From contig NZ_JADNRM010000017.1 of NCBI RefSeq assembly GCF_021730445.1, forward strand, positions 38,101-102,100: DNA of 64,000 nt, read 5' to 3'. A program made the translations under genes and the position numbers. Shown in pieces: positions 60,025-64,000 of the stretch; within the stretch, counting starts at the first letter, position 1, and each line of letters starts with the position of its first letter. This DNA comes from Phocaeicola faecalis. GTDB taxonomy: Bacteria > Bacteroidota > Bacteroidia > Bacteroidales > Bacteroidaceae. Below the pieces are notes generated by a model. That model saw only the letters and a program-made list of their open reading frames with translations. It was not told the DNA's origin and made no database searches.

Positions 60025-60777
60025 TCAATGTAATAGAAAAATAATATCTTTACTTGTTTTTTTCATACAAAAACCGCAAGAAGCACAATTAGGAGTCAGG
60101 CATAGTTGTTCTGGACATATAAAGTATTCTTCAGTGAAATGACTATAAAGCAGGTTATCTAAATCAGGGCATACAATACTTTTTCTCCATTTCTCTATAG
60201 GTGGTGATATCACCATATTTTTATCATATGATGCGAATAAGTTTACATTAGAAAGAATTTGAAGTCCATCAAAATGTATTATAAACTCTTTAATAATCCA
60301 TGATCGAGTATATCCCCAAAAACTCACATCTTCATTCTCTTCTATTATACTCTTCCAAAAGTTAATATAGGATGTAGAATAAAAGTCACCTGATGAATGT
60401 AATCTTACAGCACAAGGTTTAGATGCATTTGTTAGTTGTTCATTTATTTTTGCTTTAAGTTTTTCCGGTACATTTTCTACTTGCCACAAATTTATTTGCC
60501 ATTCTTTTAAAGGATATTTTTCGGATTCCTGACATAGATTATAGCAATAAGAAGAGCACCATTGAGTTGCTCCTGGACATGTTTGAACAGGTGGTAAATT
60601 CCATACAAAGATAGTTTTATAAAGACTTCCTGTAGTGCCGGTCTTATTATTTCCTGGACTTAACCCCTTTATAACACTCTCGTTTGCATTTGGTAAAGGC
60701 ATATCTTTGCGAAGATTAAAATAAAATCTCCGTTGTAAAATTTCATTTTCCTGTGGAATGGTACGTTTCGTTTTCAT
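60025..60777 (-). CDS. GP88-like cysteine-rich protein
   Basis: This is a 250-residue protein. The ATG at 60777 is chosen because the longer frame reads through the terminator of the gene beyond. WNLPPVQTCPGATQWCSSYCYNLCQE is the hallmark of the phage GP88-like family, with four clustered cysteines. AVRLHSSGDFYSTSYINFWKSII and FWGYTRSWII are further conserved blocks. Late cysteines in CPEQLCLTPNCASCGFC suggest a second metal or Fe-S site. Family members are found in phages and mobile loci and have no known activity. It is the first gene of the four-gene cluster. Confidence 0.72.
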   Translation of the reverse strand: MKTKRTIPQENEILQRRFYFNLRKDMPLPNANESVIKGLSPGNNKTGTTGSLYKTIFVWNLPPVQTCPGATQWCSSYCYNLCQESEKYPLKEWQINLWQVENVPEKLKAKINEQLTNASKPCAVRLHSSGDFYSTSYINFWKSIIEENEDVSFWGYTRSWIIKEFIIHFDGLQILSNVNLFASYDKNMVISPPIEKWRKSIVCPDLDNLLYSHFTEEYFICPEQLCLTPNCASCGFCMKKTSKDIIFLLH

Positions 60778-60851
60778 AAGAAAAACATGGATATAAGTTA
60801 GACCAACTTCTATAAAAAAAACAGTAATGATACCTTTATGATGCAAATAAA

Positions 60852-60900
60852 AAGCGGGGAAAGAACCGCCCGTTGCCGGATGCGCTTTCTTTCCCCGCTT
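60852..60900 (-). terminator. Terminator after the PL29-type lipoprotein gene
   Basis: AAGCGGGGAAAGAA and TTCTTTCCCCGCTT form a perfect 14-base stem. On the minus strand a TTTTTATTT run follows. It lies 77 bases past the stop and 75 bases before the GP88-like ATG, so the cluster downstream needs its own promoter. I see no full TAnnTTTG match in between. Confidence 0.88.
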
Positions 60901-60977
60901 GAAAGAGTTTATAATTTCCACTTTGGGTAGAAGCTGCTTCTCACGAAGGGGAAGCAAGCTTTTACTTTATAGGTTGA

Positions 60978-63941
60978 TTATTTTGTGCTCAAAGTAACAT
61001 TGAAGGTGCGAACCATCTTCATACCCCACTTATCAAGCACTGTCATCTTAACAGGTAATTCTACTTTACCGCTAGGAATATCTTCGCTCAATTCTGCTCT
61101 AGCTGTAATCACGTAGTCATAAAGTATTCCACTATCAAGAGATTTAGAAGCAATAGTTGCATATTTATCAGCGACTTCTTTATTTACGAATTCAACTGTA
61201 ACTGAAACAACATTAGGTTCTACTTTCGCTTTGTCGTCAGCAACAACGATTTCAGTGCCAGCTTGTGCTTCTGTAGTAACTACGAAGTTAATCTTGCCTT
61301 TATATTCGTTGAATACAGCAACAGCAGCTTTATGTTCAGGGGCAACTTCTTTATTTTTACCATTCTCTTTGATAGCAGAACCATCAACATTGTAATATTC
61401 CTGAGCTATCGTCCAAATCTCATTCCAATTTGCCTTTGTAATATAATACTTCTTAGTTGGAGTTGCACTGGTAGCGTCTGCCAACTCGTCAGCGGTAAAT
61501 CCAAACAGCAACATGTCTGTATTCTTAGGAGCTTCAATGAAGTTCTTGCCAGAAAGTACCTTGTCGTCATCCTGAGCCAAAGCAGTACCGTTAACATCTG
61601 CAGGTTGGCTATAGTCAAGAACTTCATCAACAGCACCCTCAGTTATTTTCTTCACACCCTGGAACAGGTTGTAAGTCTTACCTCTGTTAGAACCGGCTGC
61701 ATAAGTTGCACTGGTAATATTAGAAGCGATACTGATTGCATTTTTCTTAGCATCAGAAGTGAATACTGCAGACATGTCTTTCAACTTGATAGCAGCTGTA
61801 GGATCTTCATCGTAGATTTCACTCAATACGCGAGCATCGAATTCCATCTCTTCTTTATTCTTATCATTACCAAACAAGATGTACTCTACTTTGAAGTGAC
61901 GAGTCTTGTACAGTTTCTGTTCCTTCACGTTATTGTAGTTGTAATCAACAATGCTTAATGTTTTACCATCAGCAGCAATCCATGATGGGTCTTCGTCTGT
62001 AGCACTCATATCAGTGAACGTCAATTTAGTAGCAACTTCTTCGCCAGCAGCATCCTTCTTAATAACGAATCCACTCTTCATGGTGTAAGTGATAATATCA
62101 CTCGGAGTACCTGTAATCTGCAGTACACCATCTTTTACCATAGCTTCTGCCAAACTGATTTCAGCAGTATCAGGGTTCTGAACTTTAAACGCAGCCTCAG
62201 CAGCATAGATAACGGCATTACCAGACTTAGCTTCCAGACGAATTGTGTATTCACGAGGTACATAATCTTTAGAATTCAAAGTGAATCCGAAGGTTACAGC
62301 CTTCTTATAGTCTGCAGTTACAGCACCATCCTTATCGTAAGCAACTATATCATAAGTTATAAAGTTCTTAGTTTCACCATCTTCTTCATCAACATAAGTC
62401 AACTTCATTGTCTTAGTTGCTTTTAAGAACTGGTCTAACTGAACAGAAGAGAAGCCCAAGTCAGCAATATTCCATCTAACGTTTTGCTTATAATCATCTT
62501 TGCTGCTTAATGTCACTGTCTTATCAGCCAATGTACCCTTAGCATCAATTTCCTGACCAATAGTCAAAGCAGTAGTAGCTTCCGCAACAGTACCGTTCAG
62601 ACCAAGTGCAGTCAATTTCAGATCTACAGTTATAGAAGTTTGATCAGCAGGCATATTACCAATCATCAACTTGCTACCTTCAATTGTAATCTGATATTTT
62701 TCAACTTGAATGGGTTCAGTAGCTTCAAGGATAAATTTACCGTTCATGCCATGTTCTACCTTGAAAACAGATTTACCCTCTTCATTTTTAGCAAATACAT
62801 CAATAGCGTCTGCATTATCCACATTGGTAAGTTCAGGAGTTATACTTACCTTGTCATTATCCTCAATAGAAAGTTGATATGCAAATCCTGTTTTAACAAC
62901 AGTACCTTTTTCATTCTTTATAATCAAAGAATGAGGTTTGCTAAATCCTACATATTTATCACCTTTCTTATTCAAAGCAGGTTCTACGCTCAAAGTCCAG
63001 AAACCATCTTCTGCATTAACAGCAGCTCTAGTGGTAATTTTACCCGATTCATCTACATCAGAATTTGCAGGCATACCCTTTACCGGATTAGACAGTGTGG
63101 CTTCAGAGATTTCACCCTTAATGTTTTGCAAAGCAAATGTAAATTTATCAGTGATTTCCACATTTGCAGGAGTTACCAAAATAGGCAAATTACCTCCTTG
63201 CTTAAACAATTGACCTTTCTTATAATCAGCTATTTCAGGGAATTCTTTTGTCAGTTTAGCCAACATTTCTTTGTCTGCTTTCGTAGTAACGAGAGTCCAA
63301 TTGGCCTGTTCAAATTTAACATCAACAGCACTACCCGGAGCAGCTACTACAAATGAGTCAGAAGTAGCGGGCAAAGTAACATCCTGGAATGCACCTGTTT
63401 CGTCAGCGATATGCAGAACGTAAACACCGTCTTTCTTCACAACATAAGCACCAGTACTCTGAGCAGAGATTTCAGTAGTCTTTTCTACGAATTCGCCTTT
63501 GTCAGCATCCCATTCGTAAACTACCCAGAAACCGTCAGCACTGATTTTAGGAGAAGGAGCAGTTGCGCCTGCCTTGCCATCCTCTCCGTCTTTGGCAACA
63601 GCCTGAGAAGCGGTCTTTTCGCCGTCCTTATACCAGAAGCCGTCTTCGCCGATAGTCCATTCAGTACCGTTCTTTCCGTCTGCACCCTTGATGCCTGTAA
63701 TAGAGGTGGTAGTACCGTCGCTCATGGTTACAGAGAAACCGTTTTCAATAGAAGAGATATTGGTTACCCATTTCCCTTCTCCCACCAGTTTCTGCAAAGC
63801 TGCAATCGCATCCTTGTTAGAATTAATTTGTTCCTGCAAGTCCTTGATGTCATCATCATAGTCTTTACAAGACACAAATGTTCCTGTTGACGAAACCATT
63901 AAGGCTCCGAACAGGATTGCACTTAAAAACTTTTTGTTCAT
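60978..63941 (-). CDS. Large PL29/DUF4988-type surface lipoprotein
   Basis: This 987-residue lipoprotein has the signal sequence LSAILFGALMVSSTGTFVSC with lipobox cysteine at 25. A short coiled coil follows (DIKDLQEQINSNKDAIAALQKLV). A collagen-like/DUF4988 region (GADGKNGTEWTIGEDGFWYKDGEKT; GKAGATAPSPKISADGFW) spans about 85-150. The remaining 800 residues are beta-rich, acidic and poor in cysteine, ending in an immunoglobulin-like strand set (MVRTFNVTLSTK). It resembles S-layer-like or adhesin proteins annotated as PL29 N-terminal domain proteins; no lyase catalytic site is evident. The upstream 59 bases hold TTAAATTTATAAATTTAA, a palindrome, and the promoter is probably at or past the window edge. 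Confidence 0.82.
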   Translation of the reverse strand: MNKKFLSAILFGALMVSSTGTFVSCKDYDDDIKDLQEQINSNKDAIAALQKLVGEGKWVTNISSIENGFSVTMSDGTTTSITGIKGADGKNGTEWTIGEDGFWYKDGEKTASQAVAKDGEDGKAGATAPSPKISADGFWVVYEWDADKGEFVEKTTEISAQSTGAYVVKKDGVYVLHIADETGAFQDVTLPATSDSFVVAAPGSAVDVKFEQANWTLVTTKADKEMLAKLTKEFPEIADYKKGQLFKQGGNLPILVTPANVEITDKFTFALQNIKGEISEATLSNPVKGMPANSDVDESGKITTRAAVNAEDGFWTLSVEPALNKKGDKYVGFSKPHSLIIKNEKGTVVKTGFAYQLSIEDNDKVSITPELTNVDNADAIDVFAKNEEGKSVFKVEHGMNGKFILEATEPIQVEKYQITIEGSKLMIGNMPADQTSITVDLKLTALGLNGTVAEATTALTIGQEIDAKGTLADKTVTLSSKDDYKQNVRWNIADLGFSSVQLDQFLKATKTMKLTYVDEEDGETKNFITYDIVAYDKDGAVTADYKKAVTFGFTLNSKDYVPREYTIRLEAKSGNAVIYAAEAAFKVQNPDTAEISLAEAMVKDGVLQITGTPSDIITYTMKSGFVIKKDAAGEEVATKLTFTDMSATDEDPSWIAADGKTLSIVDYNYNNVKEQKLYKTRHFKVEYILFGNDKNKEEMEFDARVLSEIYDEDPTAAIKLKDMSAVFTSDAKKNAISIASNITSATYAAGSNRGKTYNLFQGVKKITEGAVDEVLDYSQPADVNGTALAQDDDKVLSGKNFIEAPKNTDMLLFGFTADELADATSATPTKKYYITKANWNEIWTIAQEYYNVDGSAIKENGKNKEVAPEHKAAVAVFNEYKGKINFVVTTEAQAGTEIVVADDKAKVEPNVVSVTVEFVNKEVADKYATIASKSLDSGILYDYVITARAELSEDIPSGKVELPVKMTVLDKWGMKMVRTFNVTLSTK

Positions 63942-64000
63942 AATAGAAAAACTTTAAATTTATAAATTTAAAAAACTAAAATTGGTTATACATATTCTAT

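Noticed and set aside
61263..63890. Plus-strand open frames opposite the PL29-type lipoprotein
   Set aside because: They are shadows; the minus-strand frame has a lipoprotein signal, domain pattern, start and terminator.
1..64000. rRNA, tRNA or tmRNA genes
   Set aside because: No cloverleaf, CCA-ended or rRNA-like segment was recognised by eye on either strand. A covariance-model scan would be decisive.

Overview
The window is from a gut Bacteroidales genome, most likely Bacteroides or Phocaeicola. The evidence is Bacteroides-type promoters (TAnnTTTG at -7), family-typical genes (DUF4884, DUF4294, PL29/DUF4988 surface lipoprotein, SulP, rubrerythrin, six-bladed propellers) and a CTnDOT/CTnERL-family conjugative transposon. 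The species cannot be fixed from the sequence alone. No rRNA, tRNA or CRISPR array was recognised.

Positions 1 to about 16,417 are the integrase-proximal end of that conjugative transposon, which continues off the left edge. From the chromosomal junction inward it holds the att core (16408-16417), intDOT, a RhuM-like gene, two small HTH genes on the plus strand, and the excision operon xis2c-xis2d-orf3-exc. Next come a DUF1896 gene overlapping a 1,938-residue methyltransferase/SNF2-helicase protein, and then tetQ-rteA with its published-type translational attenuator. The sequence resolves the attenuator fully: promoter, three-codon leader peptide MRQ, and the anti-RBS pairing. No ermF segment is present between exc and tetQ, so the layout is closer to CTnERL than CTnDOT. 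The 2.7-16.1 kb part is visibly more GC-rich than its flanks.

From 16.4 to 22 kb is a chromosomal accessory stretch: an MG2-like surface protein, a thioredoxin-like lipoprotein and a signal peptidase I in one operon ending in a broken transglutaminase-like gene. It is followed by two remnants of a DUF3874/VirE-type gene flanking a nucleotidyltransferase/HEPN pair.

From 22 to 47 kb is mostly housekeeping: lpdA, two PH-domain proteins, nadB, a beta-helix/PDZ protein, rubrerythrin, SulP, a two-component system beside two tiny envelope peptides, an acyltransferase, a Crp-like regulator, a radical SAM protein, an HhH/outer-membrane protein, an SpoU methyltransferase, nadA, and an ABC exporter operon whose last gene is rdgB. 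A palindromic repeat occurs here twice in opposite orientation.

From 47 to 57 kb are regulatory modules. An outer-membrane receptor-like gene has a near-consensus sigma-54 promoter and is divergent from a sensor kinase/NtrC-type regulator pair. A BlaI/M56-peptidase pair is followed by two propeller proteins.

From 56.8 to 60.8 kb is the most unusual locus: four tightly coupled AT-rich genes encoding a GP88-like cysteine-rich protein, a guanylate-kinase-like/methyltransferase fusion, an HhH-glycosylase-like protein and a U32-family protein. I know of no described system with this composition; it is the best candidate for something new. The window closes with a large PL29/DUF4988 surface lipoprotein.
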